Shown: in pieces, positions 1 to 10,182 of the stretch
Position numbering within the stretch: the first letter of the stretch is position 1
How the letters are laid out: each line of letters starts with the position of its first letter
From: Bacilli bacterium
GTDB lineage: Bacteria > Bacillota_I > Bacilli_A > RF39 > UBA660
NCBI GenBank assembly: GCA_017434825.1
Contig: JAFSGC010000009.1
Coordinates: forward strand, 21,287 to 85,286
Length of the DNA stretch: 64,000 nucleotides
Direction of reading: 5' to 3'
Translations under genes and position numbers: made by a program
Notes under the pieces: generated by a model
The model's database searches: none
What the model saw: only the letters and a program-made list of their open reading frames with translations
Told to the model about the DNA's origin: nothing

Positions 1-978
1 TTAAGTTGTGGTATGCAATCTATACTAATTCCAACTTATGAACCGGATAAGATTGATAAAATGATTTTAGAACACAAACCAAATCGTTTAGCTTGCTCTC
101 CAGCTCATTGGGAATATTTTGCTAGAAGTGAAAAAATTAAAGGAAAAGATTTATCTTATATAATTCATCCAATCGAGGGCGGCGATGCTATTAATCCAGA
201 ACTTGAAAGACAAATTAATAGTATATTAAAGAGTCAAGGGTCAAAAGATGAACTTAGAAAAGGGTATGGATTAAGTGAAACTTGTGCAGCTTTATGTGTT
301 GCAAGTCCTCTTGTAGATAATGAGCTGTTAATTAGTAGTGTAGGTTTTCCTTTAGTTCATACTACGTTAAGCGTTTTTGAACCAATATCCGCAGATCTTG
401 GAGAAGTTGATCCAAGCGAGATAATTGAACTTGGATATAATGAAATTGGTGAAATTTGTGCTCAAAGTGACAATGTAATGTTAGGGTATTACAATCGTCC
501 TGAAGAAAATGCTAAAACATTAAGAATGCACTCTGATGGAAAAGTATGGCTACATACTGGAGACTTGGGACTTATTACTCCGGATGGAAGAGTATTTATT
601 AAGGGAAGGACTAAAAGAATTGTTATTAGGTTTGATGGGACGAAAGTTTATCCCGCAGATATTGAAAGCGTAATTGCAAAGCATCCTGCTGTAGCTTTAG
701 TTGCGGTTGTTGGTGTAAGGGATTCTGCTCACGAACAAGGAGAACTTCCAAAAGCATATATTGTCTTAAAAGATGAATATAAAAATAATCCTGAGGTAAT
801 TGAACAAATCGCAATGTTGTGTAATAAAAATTTAATAGATTATATGGTTCCATTTGCTTATCAAGAAATTCCTAATATGCCATATACTGCATTAGGAAAA
901 CCGGACTTTATGACTCTTAAAAAGATTCAAACAGAAACAAATTTAGAACCAGATTTAACAAGAATAAGAAAACAATAA
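1..978 (+). CDS. AMP-binding acyl-CoA ligase-like enzyme, 3' part (partial)
   Basis: This is the last 325 residues of an adenylate-forming enzyme whose start lies before the window, since the frame is open to base 1. Such enzymes activate a carboxylic acid with ATP and pass it to CoA or a carrier protein. Visible core motifs are YGLSETCA (the usual YGxTE region), LGYYNRPEENAKTL, and WLHTGDLG followed by GRVFIKGRTKRIVIRFDG, the hinge and start of the mobile C-terminal domain. The Lys near the end (ALGKPDFMTLKK) sits where the catalytic Lys normally is. The substrate cannot be read from this fragment; a fatty acid or D-alanine-like substrate is possible. A hairpin over the stop codon suggests the transcript ends here. 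Confidence 0.85.
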   Translation, partial: LSCGMQSILIPTYEPDKIDKMILEHKPNRLACSPAHWEYFARSEKIKGKDLSYIIHPIEGGDAINPELERQINSILKSQGSKDELRKGYGLSETCAALCVASPLVDNELLISSVGFPLVHTTLSVFEPISADLGEVDPSEIIELGYNEIGEICAQSDNVMLGYYNRPEENAKTLRMHSDGKVWLHTGDLGLITPDGRVFIKGRTKRIVIRFDGTKVYPADIESVIAKHPAVALVAVVGVRDSAHEQGELPKAYIVLKDEYKNNPEVIEQIAMLCNKNLIDYMVPFAYQEIPNMPYTALGKPDFMTLKKIQTETNLEPDLTRIRKQ

Positions 979-995
979 CAAATTGTTTTTTTATT
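969..995 (+). terminator. Intrinsic terminator after the AMP-binding gene
   Basis: An 8-bp stem (AAAACAAT at 969-976 with ATTGTTTT at 982-989) is followed by a T-rich run. The left arm overlaps the stop codon. The stem is all A/T apart from one C:G pair, so it is a weak terminator. Confidence 0.5.
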
Positions 996-1039
996 TGGAA
1001 TATGTTATGATAAATACAAGATAATAAAGGGAGTAAGCT

Positions 1040-2878
1040 ATGGTATTAATACAAGGACTTTTAATATGCAGTTTTATTTATGCATTACTTTTATCTATAA
1101 TATATTTTTCAAGATCAAGATTAAATAATATAGAAAACAATATTTACAAAGTGCTTTTAACATCTTGTCTTTTTGGAACCGTTTTAGAGTTTATGTGTAT
1201 GACTTTTGCAAGCCAAATGACTCAAGTCGGAGATAAAATACAAGAGGCCTTTCATGTTGTGCTTGTAGCCAGATTTTATTTATTATATTTACTTATATGG
1301 ATATCATTCTTTATGGCTTACATATATAGTATCTCTTTTGATGAAAATAAAAGGTTTTATGCTTTTGTTAAAAAACACCGACTAGCATTTACTGCATTAT
1401 GTGTAGTTGCATTTTTAACATTTGTTACAATAATTAGTGTGGCTCCAATGTATTTTTACAATGACGGATCATCTGCTTATACATGGGGACCTTCGATAGA
1501 CTCACTTGTAGCATTATTTACAATTGGAGTAGTATTTGGACTTTTAAATGTAATATTAGGATTTAAGAAAACGAAGTTTAAACGTTATGCTCCGGTATTT
1601 ATCTTCTTTGCTGCTGTGCTATTAATAGTAGTAATTAAGTCAATAGATCCGGAGATTCAATTAGTAGGAACGTTATTAACGTTTGTTACAATTTTAATGT
1701 ATTTTACAATTGAAAATCCTGATTTGCATATGTTATACGAACTGAAGGAAAATCGTCAGTTAATTGAGAAAAACTATGAATCTAATGCAAGCTTTATCTT
1801 TAAAATATCTCAAGAGGTAAAAAATCCTGTAGATAATATTTCAGAAGTATACAATGTTTTAAAGGACGAAAATGATGTAGAGGTTATGAAAAAAGGCCTT
1901 CAAGTTATTAAGAGAAATTCTGATGATTTAAATTTCATTGTATCTAATTTACTTGATGTATCTACATTAGATACTCATAATATTAAAATTATTAAAAATA
2001 AATATAATTTACATAATCTCTTGCGTTCTATCGAAGTAAGGGCAAAACAAGAACTATCTAATGATGTTGATTTAAGATTAAGCATTGCATCGAATGTTCC
2101 TGAAGTACTTTTCGGTGATGAAGTTAAATTAAAACAAATTCTAATGACTATAATTTTAAATTCAGTAAAATATACACAAAAGGGATTTATCGAAATTGAT
2201 TGTAGTGCAATTGTTAAGTATGATGCATGTCGTTTAATTTTTACGATTGAAGACTCTGGTTGTGGTATGAGTTTAAGTGAAGTTAATGACCTAATGAACT
2301 ACGAAGGAAGTCTTAATGAAGAAGAAATTGAACTTTTAGATAAAGTTGATTTAAATATTAAAGTTGTAAGTAAAATAACCAAACTTATTGGAGGACTTAT
2401 TCTAATTAAGAGCGAAGAAGATAAAGGAAGTAAATTTACTATAATTTTAGAACAAAAAATTTATAATCCTGAAACAGTTAATATTCCCGCGAGCGAAAAG
2501 TATAGTAAATCAATATTTAATGCTAAGAAAGTTTTATTAGTGTCAGATGTTAAAGATGATTTAGCTTACTTAAAACCAATGTTTAGTAATAATGATTTTG
2601 AAGTTATAACATCAATGTATGGAAAAGATTGTATAGATAAAATTAATAATAAAGAATACTTCGATTTAATAGTTATTGAAGATGAAATGCGTTTAACTAG
2701 TGCTTATACAACGTTTAAAGAATTAGAGAAACTTGGAAATAAAGTCCCTGTTGTAGTAATGGTCGATAAGCCAAAAGAAAGAATAAAAAAACATTATATC
2801 GCTGATGGTTTTGCAGACGTAATATTTAAAAGTAAAATAAAATCTGAAGTAGAAAGAATTATCAAAAAATATTTGTAA
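1040..2878 (+). CDS. Membrane histidine-kinase-like protein with degenerate phosphoacceptors
   Basis: The 612-residue protein has about seven hydrophobic segments (residues 1-225), a dimerisation/H-box region (about 235-310), a GHKL ATPase domain (about 325-472) and a receiver-like domain (496-612). This is the order of a hybrid sensor kinase. The ATP site looks intact: N374 in the N box, DSGCGM (G1) and GSKFTI (G2). The H-box reads KISQEVKNPVD, so Q258 replaces the phosphorylated His. In the receiver, DLIVIEDEM places E547 where the phosphorylated Asp belongs, and the conserved Thr/Ser is Val. It therefore probably signals by shape rather than phosphotransfer. No response regulator is adjacent. 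An extended -10 box (TGTTATGAT, 1003-1011) and the Shine-Dalgarno sequence AAAGGGAG precede the ATG. Confidence 0.75.
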   Translation: MVLIQGLLICSFIYALLLSIIYFSRSRLNNIENNIYKVLLTSCLFGTVLEFMCMTFASQMTQVGDKIQEAFHVVLVARFYLLYLLIWISFFMAYIYSISFDENKRFYAFVKKHRLAFTALCVVAFLTFVTIISVAPMYFYNDGSSAYTWGPSIDSLVALFTIGVVFGLLNVILGFKKTKFKRYAPVFIFFAAVLLIVVIKSIDPEIQLVGTLLTFVTILMYFTIENPDLHMLYELKENRQLIEKNYESNASFIFKISQEVKNPVDNISEVYNVLKDENDVEVMKKGLQVIKRNSDDLNFIVSNLLDVSTLDTHNIKIIKNKYNLHNLLRSIEVRAKQELSNDVDLRLSIASNVPEVLFGDEVKLKQILMTIILNSVKYTQKGFIEIDCSAIVKYDACRLIFTIEDSGCGMSLSEVNDLMNYEGSLNEEEIELLDKVDLNIKVVSKITKLIGGLILIKSEEDKGSKFTIILEQKIYNPETVNIPASEKYSKSIFNAKKVLLVSDVKDDLAYLKPMFSNNDFEVITSMYGKDCIDKINNKEYFDLIVIEDEMRLTSAYTTFKELEKLGNKVPVVVMVDKPKERIKKHYIADGFADVIFKSKIKSEVERIIKKYL

Positions 2879-2934
2879 GAAGATATTTCTATCTTCTTAT
2901 TTTTTTATTTTTTTTGTAAAAATTTTGTGAAATG

Positions 2935-2962
2935 TTAGCACTTGTGAATTGACAAGTGCTAA
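2935..2962 (+). promoter_or_regulatory. CIRCE operator 1 (HrcA site)
   Basis: The inverted repeat TTAGCACTT / AAGTGCTAA is the HrcA operator. The two 9-bp arms are 10 bases apart here, against 9 in the classical element, and pairing extends one base further inward (G/C). It covers the -35 box of the operon. Confidence 0.9.
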
Positions 2963-2977
2963 TCTGCATAATATAAT
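2949..2977 (+). promoter_or_regulatory. Heat-shock operon promoter
   Basis: A perfect -35 TTGACA (2949-2954) and a perfect -10 TATAAT (2972-2977) are separated by 17 bp. The -35 lies inside the first CIRCE box and the predicted start of transcription (about 2984) lies inside the second. Bound HrcA should therefore block polymerase directly. Confidence 0.9.
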
Positions 2978-2981
2978 AATG

Positions 2982-3009
2982 TTAGCACTTGGAAAGCGAA
3001 GAGTGCTAG
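2982..3009 (+). promoter_or_regulatory. CIRCE operator 2 (HrcA site)
   Basis: A second, less perfect CIRCE copy reads TTAGCACTT, ten bases, GAGTGCTAG. It overlaps the predicted transcription start and ends just before the hrcA ribosome binding site. Two operators on one promoter imply tight repression. Confidence 0.85.
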
Positions 3010-3020
3010 GAAGGGATATT

Positions 3021-4031
3021 ATGGATAAACGTCAAGAAGAACTACTTAAAGCTATTGTTGAAAACTATGTTAAAACAGTTAAGCCTGTAGGTAGTAAATC
3101 TTTATGCCAAAAGTTTCATTGCTCAAGTGCAACAATAAGAAATGAAATGGCCGTTTTAGAAAGTCTTGGATATATTGAAAAAAATCATATATCATCAGGT
3201 AGAATTCCAAGTGAGCTTGGTTACAAATATTATGTTGAATATCTGATGGAACCAGAAAAGTTAACTGGTAGTGATATGTTAAAATTACAAACGATCGTTA
3301 AAAACCAAGATTTAGTATTATCTGACGCTATCAATAAATGTATGGAAATAATAAGTGATTTAACGAATTATGCTTCCGTCGTATTAGGTAATAATAGTGC
3401 TGGTAATCTCTTAAAACAGGTAAGTGTTATTCCAATTGAGAATAATAAAGTCGTTGCTTTAGTTTGTACAAATAAAGGTATTGTTGAAAATAAACAGTTT
3501 AGCTTGCCAGAAAGTACAGATGTAAATGAGCTAATTAAAACTAGTGAAATTATTAATAAATTGTTGATTGGAACTCCAATTAATGAAGTAGCTTCTAGAT
3601 TAGAATTTGAAATTAAACCGGTAATAGCAAAACAAATTCATGATTATGAAGCAATATATAATATTTTCTATAATGCATTTAATGATTTTGCTTCGGATCG
3701 CCATCATGATGTTCGAGTTGTTGGAAAAACCAAAATATTAGAACAACCTGAATATGATGATACCAACGCGATGAAAAAACTTGCTTACAAGCTTGAAGAT
3801 AAAGAGTTTATTAAGCATGTGGTAGAAGATAAAGATAATGAAGAAATCAAGATTTATATTGGCGAAGACTCAGAGGTTGATGAAAATACTACAGTAATTA
3901 AAAGAAAGTATAACATCAATGGAGAAGAAGGAACAATTGCCATAATAGGTCCGAAAAGAATGGAATATGCAAGAGTCATGGGACTTTTAGATTACGTTCT
4001 TGATGAAATAAAAAAGAAGGATGAGAAATAG
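3021..4031 (+). CDS. hrcA: Heat-inducible transcription repressor HrcA
   Basis: This 336-residue protein binds CIRCE operators and represses the chaperone operon; it usually needs GroEL or another chaperone to stay active. The N-terminal winged helix is clear (ELLKAIVENYVKTVKPVGSK, then SSATIRNEMA and YIEKNHISSGRIPSELGYKYYV), followed by the GAF-like dimerisation domain and the C-terminal IAIIGPKRMEYARVMGLL. I start it at the ATG at 3021, which has AGGAAGGG seven bases upstream. The frame is open further up through a TTG, but that lies inside the promoter. It is the first gene of its operon and controls itself through the two CIRCE boxes. Confidence 0.95.
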   Translation: MDKRQEELLKAIVENYVKTVKPVGSKSLCQKFHCSSATIRNEMAVLESLGYIEKNHISSGRIPSELGYKYYVEYLMEPEKLTGSDMLKLQTIVKNQDLVLSDAINKCMEIISDLTNYASVVLGNNSAGNLLKQVSVIPIENNKVVALVCTNKGIVENKQFSLPESTDVNELIKTSEIINKLLIGTPINEVASRLEFEIKPVIAKQIHDYEAIYNIFYNAFNDFASDRHHDVRVVGKTKILEQPEYDDTNAMKKLAYKLEDKEFIKHVVEDKDNEEIKIYIGEDSEVDENTTVIKRKYNINGEEGTIAIIGPKRMEYARVMGLLDYVLDEIKKKDEK

Positions 4032-4549
4032 TGAACGAAGAAGTGAAAACGCAAGATAAAATTAAGAAAGTAGTTAAGAAAGTAAAAAAAGAAAATCCTG
4101 AAGTAACTAAACTTACTTTAGAAAAAAATGAACTTTCTGATAAAGTTTTAAGACTAACTGCAGAAATGCAAAATATGAGCCGTAGATTTGAACAAGAAAG
4201 GGCTAATATATATAAATATGATGGTGAAAGACTAGTTAAAGAATTACTTCCGATAGTTGATAACTTTGAAAGAGCTATTAAAATGGATGATGATAATTTA
4301 ACTGATGAACTATCAAAATTCTTATCTGGATTTAAAATGATCTACACTTCAATGGTAGGAACGCTTAAAGCTATGGGAGTAACTGAAATTGAAGCGTTAG
4401 GTAAAGAGTTTGATCCAACAAAAATGGAAGCCATTATGACAACTAACATATTAGAAGAAGAACAAAATGTTGTAGTTGAAGTAATGCAAAAAGGTTATAT
4501 GTATAACGATAAAGTTATTCGTGTAGCCATGGTAAAAGTAAACGAATAA
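4031..4549 (+). CDS. grpE: Nucleotide exchange factor GrpE
   Basis: GrpE releases ADP from DnaK. The 172-residue protein has a charged, coiled-coil N-terminal half (Lys/Glu-rich, through LTAEMQNMSRRFEQERANIYKY) and the GrpE beta domain ending VMQKGYMYNDKVIRVAMVKV. The start codon is GTG and overlaps the last base of the hrcA stop (TAGTG), so the two genes are translationally coupled. AAGAAGGATGAG upstream supplies the ribosome binding site. Confidence 0.95.
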   Translation: MNEEVKTQDKIKKVVKKVKKENPEVTKLTLEKNELSDKVLRLTAEMQNMSRRFEQERANIYKYDGERLVKELLPIVDNFERAIKMDDDNLTDELSKFLSGFKMIYTSMVGTLKAMGVTEIEALGKEFDPTKMEAIMTTNILEEEQNVVVEVMQKGYMYNDKVIRVAMVKVNE

Positions 4550-4558
4550 TTAAATTGA

Positions 4559-6391
<1,833 letters not shown>

Positions 6392-6399
6392 TAAATAAA

Positions 6400-6427
6400 A
6401 TTAGGTTCTAGGAAACTAGAACCTAAT
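6400..6427 (+). terminator. GAAA-loop hairpin between dnaK and pepF
   Basis: A perfect 12-bp stem (ATTAGGTTCTAG with CTAGAACCTAAT) closes on a GAAA tetraloop directly after dnaK. There is no T-tract, so it is more likely an RNA-stabilising or partial-termination element that lowers pepF-dnaJ expression relative to dnaK than a full terminator. Confidence 0.6.
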
Positions 6428-6448
6428 TAATATATGAAAGGAATTGTA

Positions 6449-8212
6449 ATGCAATCAAAGATAGATTTAAGTGAACTATTTAAAAATGATGAATCATTTT
6501 TAAAAGCTTTAAATAAATTAACTAAAGAAATAAGAAAGTATTCTAAATATCAAGGAAAACTATTTGAAAGTGCTCAAAATTTATATGATTTTTTAGAATT
6601 TGATAATAACATTTCTAAAGAATTGGAAAGTATTTATATATATGCTCACATCAATAATGATTTAGATTTAAGTAACTCCACATATCAAGATTATCTTGGT
6701 AGAGTAATGAAAGTTATCAATGATTTGAGTGAAATTTCTTCATTTGTTGTTCCTGAAATTTTAGAACATGAATATGAAGAGTTTGTAGCATTTTTAAAAG
6801 CTGAACCCAAACTAAAAACATATCAATTAAATATTAAAAAGATATTTAGAAATAAGAAGTTTACTAAATCTAAGGAAGAAGAAAGAATAATTTCTATATT
6901 AACTTCTTCATATGATAAACCTGAAGATATTAGTGAGATGTTAATTAATACAGACCTAGATTATGGTTTTATCAAAGATGAAAATGGAAATGATGTTCAC
7001 TTAACTAACTCAAATTATTCAACTTATATTGAAAGTGTTAATCGCGATGTTCGAAAAGCTACTTTTGAAGCTATGTATAATGAGATTAAAGCACATGAAA
7101 ATACTTTTGCATCTATCTTAGCAACTGAAATTTTAAATAATAATAAAATTGCTAAAATAAGAAATTTTAAAAGTGCTAGAGAACTTAGCTTGTATCATAA
7201 TGAAGTGAAAAATAATATTTATGATGAATTAATTGAAGGTGTGCATAATGGACTACCAATATTCTATAAATATTATGAATTAAAGCAAAAAGTACTTGGG
7301 CTAAAAGATTTCCATCTTTATGATACGTATGCTAATATTACAAAGGATTATAACAAAAAATATTCTTTTGAAGAAGCTAGAGAAATTGTATTGGATGCAA
7401 TGGGCATTTTAGGAGAAGATTATAGTAAAGTATTAAAGAGTTCTTTTGATAATGGATGGATTGATTCAACGATTTGCAAAACTAAAAGATCAGGAGCTTA
7501 TTGTACTTGTGCGTATTTAACTCACCCATATGTTGTAATGAGTTATGAAGAGAAGTTAAACGATATATCTACTTTGGCTCATGAACTTGGTCATGCAATG
7601 CATTATTACTATGCTCAAACGAATAATTCGTATCAAGATTATGGGTACTCAATATTTGTAGCAGAAGTCGCTAGTCAAGTAAATGAAATTATTTTAACTG
7701 ACTATTTATTAAAAAAATCTACTGACATCGAAGAAAAAAAATATTTATTAGATTTAATATTACAAAGATTTAAATCAACTATTATTCGTCAAACCATGTT
7801 TGCAGAATTTGAAGATAAATTACATAAATTAGAACAGGAAGGTAATACTCTAACAAAAGAGTTAATAACTAATGAGTATTATAGTCTAAACAAAAATTAT
7901 TTTGGTCAAAATGTAATTGTCGATGAAGATATTAAATATGAATGCTTTAGAATTCCACATTTCTATTATAATTTCTATGTATATCAATATGCTACTGGAT
8001 ATGCTGCTGCAATGAAAATAGCTACAGATATTATAAATGGTAAACCGAAAGCTTTAGAAAACTACTTAAAGTTCTTGAAACTAGGTTCGACTAAAGATCC
8101 GGTTGCATCATTAAAATTAGCAGGTGTTGATATGACAGATAATAAGATATATGAAGATATTTTTAAAGTATTTGAAAATAAACTAGATGAATTAAGGAGT
8201 TTATATGAGTAA
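6449..8212 (+). CDS. pepF: Oligoendopeptidase F (M3B family zinc peptidase)
   Basis: This 587-residue cytoplasmic metallopeptidase cleaves short peptides. The zinc site is [13 protein letters not shown] (HExxH, with the downstream helix AEVASQVNE supplying the Glu ligand), and the family helix [20 protein letters not shown] is present near the C-terminus. I choose the ATG at 6449, which has AAAGGA seven bases upstream; an in-frame ATG at 6434 contains that same site. The gene sits between dnaK and dnaJ, inside the HrcA-controlled operon, so it may help clear peptides released from damaged protein during heat stress. That role is inference. Confidence 0.9.
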   Translation: MQSKIDLSELFKNDESFLKALNKLTKEIRKYSKYQGKLFESAQNLYDFLEFDNNISKELESIYIYAHINNDLDLSNSTYQDYLGRVMKVINDLSEISSFVVPEILEHEYEEFVAFLKAEPKLKTYQLNIKKIFRNKKFTKSKEEERIISILTSSYDKPEDISEMLINTDLDYGFIKDENGNDVHLTNSNYSTYIESVNRDVRKATFEAMYNEIKAHENTFASILATEILNNNKIAKIRNFKSARELSLYHNEVKNNIYDELIEGVHNGLPIFYKYYELKQKVLGLKDFHLYDTYANITKDYNKKYSFEEAREIVLDAMGILGEDYSKVLKSSFDNGWIDSTICKTKRSGAYCTCAYLTHPYVVMSYEEKLNDISTLAHELGHAMHYYYAQTNNSYQDYGYSIFVAEVASQVNEIILTDYLLKKSTDIEEKKYLLDLILQRFKSTIIRQTMFAEFEDKLHKLEQEGNTLTKELITNEYYSLNKNYFGQNVIVDEDIKYECFRIPHFYYNFYVYQYATGYAAAMKIATDIINGKPKALENYLKFLKLGSTKDPVASLKLAGVDMTDNKIYEDIFKVFENKLDELRSLYE

Positions 8213-9344
8213 AAAAGATTACTATGAAGTGCTGGGGGTTTCCAAAGACGCTTCAGATGATGAAATAAAAAGATCATTTAGAAAATTAGCAAAACAATAT
8301 CACCCAGATATTAATAAAGAACCTGATGCTGAAGCTAAATTTAAAGAAATTGGCGAAGCTTATGCAATTTTGTCTGATCCTCAAAAAAGAAAGACATATG
8401 ACCAATTTGGTTCTGCTGCATTTGAAAATGGTGGAGCAGGAGCAGGCGGCTTTGGTGCTGGCGGATTTGACTTTGGTGATATTGATTTAGATTCCATTTT
8501 ACGTGATGTATTCGGCGGCGGTTTTGGAGGGTTCTCCGGATTTGGAGGAGCATCTAGAACTAGAAACGGAAGTAGACGCGGAGCGGATGTGCGTGCAGTT
8601 GTTGATTTAACTTTCGAAGAAGCTTGTTTTGGCTGCGAAAAAGAAGTAGAGTTAAACTTAAAACAAACTTGTGATGAATGTGATGGCAAAGGTGGATTTA
8701 AAGAAAAAAATTGTAGTACATGTAATGGACAAGGTGTAGTTTTAGAACGAGTTCAATCTTTATTTGGGATAATGCAAACTCAAAAGACTTGCCCTGATTG
8801 TTCTGGCCGTGGTGTTACTTATGCTGATATGTGTGATGAATGTAATGGAAGCGGAGTGGTTAATAAGAAAAAGACTATTAAGGTAAAAATTCCTGAAGGT
8901 GTGGACTCAGGCTATCAATTAAGACTAGCTCGCAAAGGAAATGCTGGTGTAAATGGTGCTGAAAGTGGAGATCTATATGTGGAATTTAATATTAAAGATC
9001 ATCCATTATTTGAAAGACAAGATACAGATATTTACCTAGAATTACCAATTAACATTGCTGAAGCAGCTTTAGGTTGTGAAAAAGAAATTCCAACACTTTA
9101 TGGAGAGGTTGTTTTAGAAATAAAACCAGGAACGCAAAATTATACTAAACTTAAATTAAAAGGTAAGGGAATTAAAACTCCAAACTCACTACTGAAAGGT
9201 AATATGTACGTAGTTGTTAATGTAATTATTCCAACTAAGCTTTCTCGAAAACAAAAATCTTTGCTAGAAGATCTATTGGATTCAGATATGGATAACGAAG
9301 AAGCTTTTAGAGATTTTAAGAAAAATTTGAAACAATCTAAATAG
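8205..9344 (+). CDS. dnaJ: Chaperone protein DnaJ (Hsp40)
   Basis: DnaJ delivers substrates to DnaK and triggers its ATPase. The 379-residue protein has the full type I layout: a J domain with HPD (YHPDINKE), a Gly/Phe-rich linker, four CxxCxGxG zinc repeats ([32 protein letters not shown]) and the C-terminal substrate-binding sandwich ([17 protein letters not shown]). Its ATG lies 8 bases inside the end of pepF, so the two are coupled. It closes the heat-shock operon and is followed by a terminator. Confidence 0.97.
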   Translation: MSKKDYYEVLGVSKDASDDEIKRSFRKLAKQYHPDINKEPDAEAKFKEIGEAYAILSDPQKRKTYDQFGSAAFENGGAGAGGFGAGGFDFGDIDLDSILRDVFGGGFGGFSGFGGASRTRNGSRRGADVRAVVDLTFEEACFGCEKEVELNLKQTCDECDGKGGFKEKNCSTCNGQGVVLERVQSLFGIMQTQKTCPDCSGRGVTYADMCDECNGSGVVNKKKTIKVKIPEGVDSGYQLRLARKGNAGVNGAESGDLYVEFNIKDHPLFERQDTDIYLELPINIAEAALGCEKEIPTLYGEVVLEIKPGTQNYTKLKLKGKGIKTPNSLLKGNMYVVVNVIIPTKLSRKQKSLLEDLLDSDMDNEEAFRDFKKNLKQSK

Positions 9345-9349
9345 AAAAG

Positions 9350-9377
9350 ACTCTAATAAAAAATTAGAGTTTTTTTA
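9350..9377 (+). terminator. Intrinsic terminator of the heat-shock operon
   Basis: An 8-bp stem ACTCTAAT / ATTAGAGT with an A5 loop is followed by seven Ts. It begins six bases after the dnaJ stop. Confidence 0.85.
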
Positions 9378-9434
9378 TGCTCCAAAAAAGGAAATTAAAA
9401 AGATTTTCGGTATATATAAAGTGAAGGAGGAAAA

Positions 9435-9470
9435 ATGAAAAAAAGAAAGGATATTAATGAATCTGTTTAA
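9435..9470 (+). CDS. Possible 11-codon leader peptide overlapping the comEA start
   Basis: The strongest ribosome binding site in this gap (AAGGAGG, 9424-9430) does not serve comEA. It serves an ATG at 9435 that opens the 11-codon frame MKKRKDINESV, which ends inside comEA in another frame. comEA's own ATG (9457) has only AAAGGA. Translation of the leader could bring ribosomes to comEA (coupling) or compete with it. It may also be chance. Confidence 0.3.
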   Translation: MKKRKDINESV

Positions 9471-10182
9471 ACGCTGGATAACTGAAATTTTATTAGTAAT
9501 CATAATTGTACTGTTATTAGGACTTTATTGTTGGGAAGGGTATAAATACTATGTACAAAAAGATAATGAGGAAGATATTGTTCAAAGTCCTATCGAAAAT
9601 TTTGAGGAAGTAGTGACCGAGCCTGATATAGTGTTGAAAAAATATGTGGATGTTAAGGGAGCGGTAGTTAACCCTGGTGTTTATGAAATTTCTAACGAAA
9701 CTATTATTAATGATGTTATAAGCATGGCTGGAGGATTTAAATCTACAGCATATACCAATAATATTAATTTAAGTATGAAAATAAAGGATGAAACAGTAAT
9801 TTATGTTTATACAAAGTATGAGTATTCTTTATTAAATAAAAAAGAAGAAAATAAAACTGAGATAGTGGAGTGTAATTGTGAAAAAATTGATATATCTTCG
9901 TGTATAAACAATGGCTCTAGTGTGATTGAAAATGGTGAAAGTAAAGAAAATGAAGATATAAAAGAGGATATAGTAACTAGCAATGAAAATGAATTGATAA
10001 ATATTAATACTGCTACATTAGAAAATCTTATGACATTAAATGGAATTGGTGAAGCCAAAGCCACCAGTATCATTAATTATCGAAATGAAAATGGTAATTT
10101 TACTTCAATCGAAGATATTAAACTAGTCTCTGGTATTTCTGATAATCTTTATGAAAAAATTAAAAACTATATTACAGTCTAA
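9457..10182 (+). CDS. comEA: Competence DNA receptor ComEA
   Basis: ComEA is a membrane-anchored protein on the outer face that binds incoming double-stranded DNA during transformation. The 241-residue protein has one N-terminal transmembrane segment (about residues 10-27), an SLBB domain (about 60-125, VDVKGAVVNPGVYEI), a long acidic linker, and a C-terminal pair of helix-hairpin-helix motifs (ININTATLENLMTLNGIGEA and ISDNLYEKIKNYI) that grip DNA. The linker of about 50 residues is rich in Glu/Asn and holds three Cys. The next gene, comEC, starts inside its 3' end, so the two are co-expressed. Confidence 0.92.
   Translation: MNLFKRWITEILLVIIIVLLLGLYCWEGYKYYVQKDNEEDIVQSPIENFEEVVTEPDIVLKKYVDVKGAVVNPGVYEISNETIINDVISMAGGFKSTAYTNNINLSMKIKDETVIYVYTKYEYSLLNKKEENKTEIVECNCEKIDISSCINNGSSVIENGESKENEDIKEDIVTSNENELININTATLENLMTLNGIGEAKATSIINYRNENGNFTSIEDIKLVSGISDNLYEKIKNYITV

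Noticed and set aside
2949..3020. Longer HrcA starting at TTG 2949
   Set aside because: That codon is part of the -35 box, so it lies upstream of the predicted transcription start. The ATG at 3021 has a proper ribosome site.
8341..8689. Two minus-strand open frames (70 and 102 codons) over dnaJ
   Set aside because: They mirror the Gly/Phe-rich and zinc-repeat codons of dnaJ, giving Pro- and Gln-rich shadows without start signals.
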